This document shows, in pieces, positions 63,923-64,000 of a DNA stretch of 64,000 bases. The DNA lies in NCBI RefSeq assembly GCF_001267405.1, contig NZ_CP012369.1:1390001-1454000 (forward strand). Reading direction: 5' to 3'. The translations under genes and the position numbers were made by a program. This DNA is from Moorella thermoacetica (GTDB taxonomy: Bacteria; Bacillota; DSM-521; Neomoorellales; Neomoorellaceae). The stretch's first letter is position 1, and each line of letters opens with the position of its first letter. The notes under the pieces were generated by a model. The model did no database searches. It was not told the DNA's origin and was given only the letters and a program-made list of their open reading frames with translations.

Positions 63923-64000
63923 GCACCACGGCTTAAGTCCCCGGTTGGCCACAGGCGACCTCAGTTGCTGGCCGGCAGCGTAACCTTTTGCCCTCCCTGA

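Overview
The window reads as chromosomal DNA of a thermophilic, endospore-forming, acetogenic Clostridia close to Moorella. The evidence is a full set of sporulation and germination genes, a soluble heterodisulfide-reductase-like electron-transfer cluster, a stressosome operon ending in a diguanylate cyclase, and an OLE RNA-OapA-dxs locus. I infer the genus from gene content and order; no search was run. I saw no tRNA, rRNA, CRISPR array or intact insertion sequence.

Layout. 1-6.0 kb (+): an HdrC/HdrB-like protein, a 1067-aa double HdrA-like flavoprotein with a C-terminal MvhD domain, and an FAD/NAD(P) oxidoreductase. 6.1-13.8 kb (-): a cobalamin-riboswitch operon encoding an S-layer-anchored protein with the domain plan of a transcobalamin, a second DUF4430 (transcobalamin beta-like) protein, and a complete ECF importer (T, fused A-A', S). 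13.9-18.3 kb: a divergent spore-germinant receptor locus. 18.3-21.9 kb (-): a FecBCD/BtuFCD-type importer with an FmdE-family protein. 22-25.2 kb: decayed hydrogenase/NADH-dehydrogenase genes, a small CC/Se-type protein and two HD-GYP proteins.

25.2-28.9 kb (-): the stressosome operon rsbR-rsbS-rsbT-rsbX-like-DGC. 29-33.1 kb: a PepSY protein, a two-component system, an asnB remnant and a PAP2 phosphatase. Several promoters here share a TTTAAT direct-repeat operator with an 11-bp period. 33.2-37.4 kb (-): a sugar/glycerol-phosphate type ABC importer. 37.6-41.3 kb: an ABC ATPase remnant, OsmC, and a chemoreceptor behind a c-di-GMP-I riboswitch. 41.3-47.4 kb: minimal NHEJ (Ku and ligase), aspartate aminotransferase, SNF2/SWIM-type remnants, an FAH-family protein, dodecin, YjbQ and RidA.

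47.5-53.7 kb (-): sigF-spoIIAB-spoIIAA, dacF, deoB, xerD, a small membrane protein and spoIIM, in the Bacillus-like order. 53.7-64 kb (-): NUDIX hydrolase, spo0A (with an apparent one-base frameshift), spoIVB, recN, argR, NAD kinase, tlyA, dxs, oapA and the roughly 600-nt OLE RNA with its promoter.

Three themes stand out. The first is a B12 capture-and-import system resembling animal intrinsic factor/transcobalamin at domain level. The second is a c-di-GMP axis: stressosome-linked cyclase, two HD-GYP proteins, and a GEMM riboswitch on a chemoreceptor. The third is a series of eroded gene remnants at operon borders.
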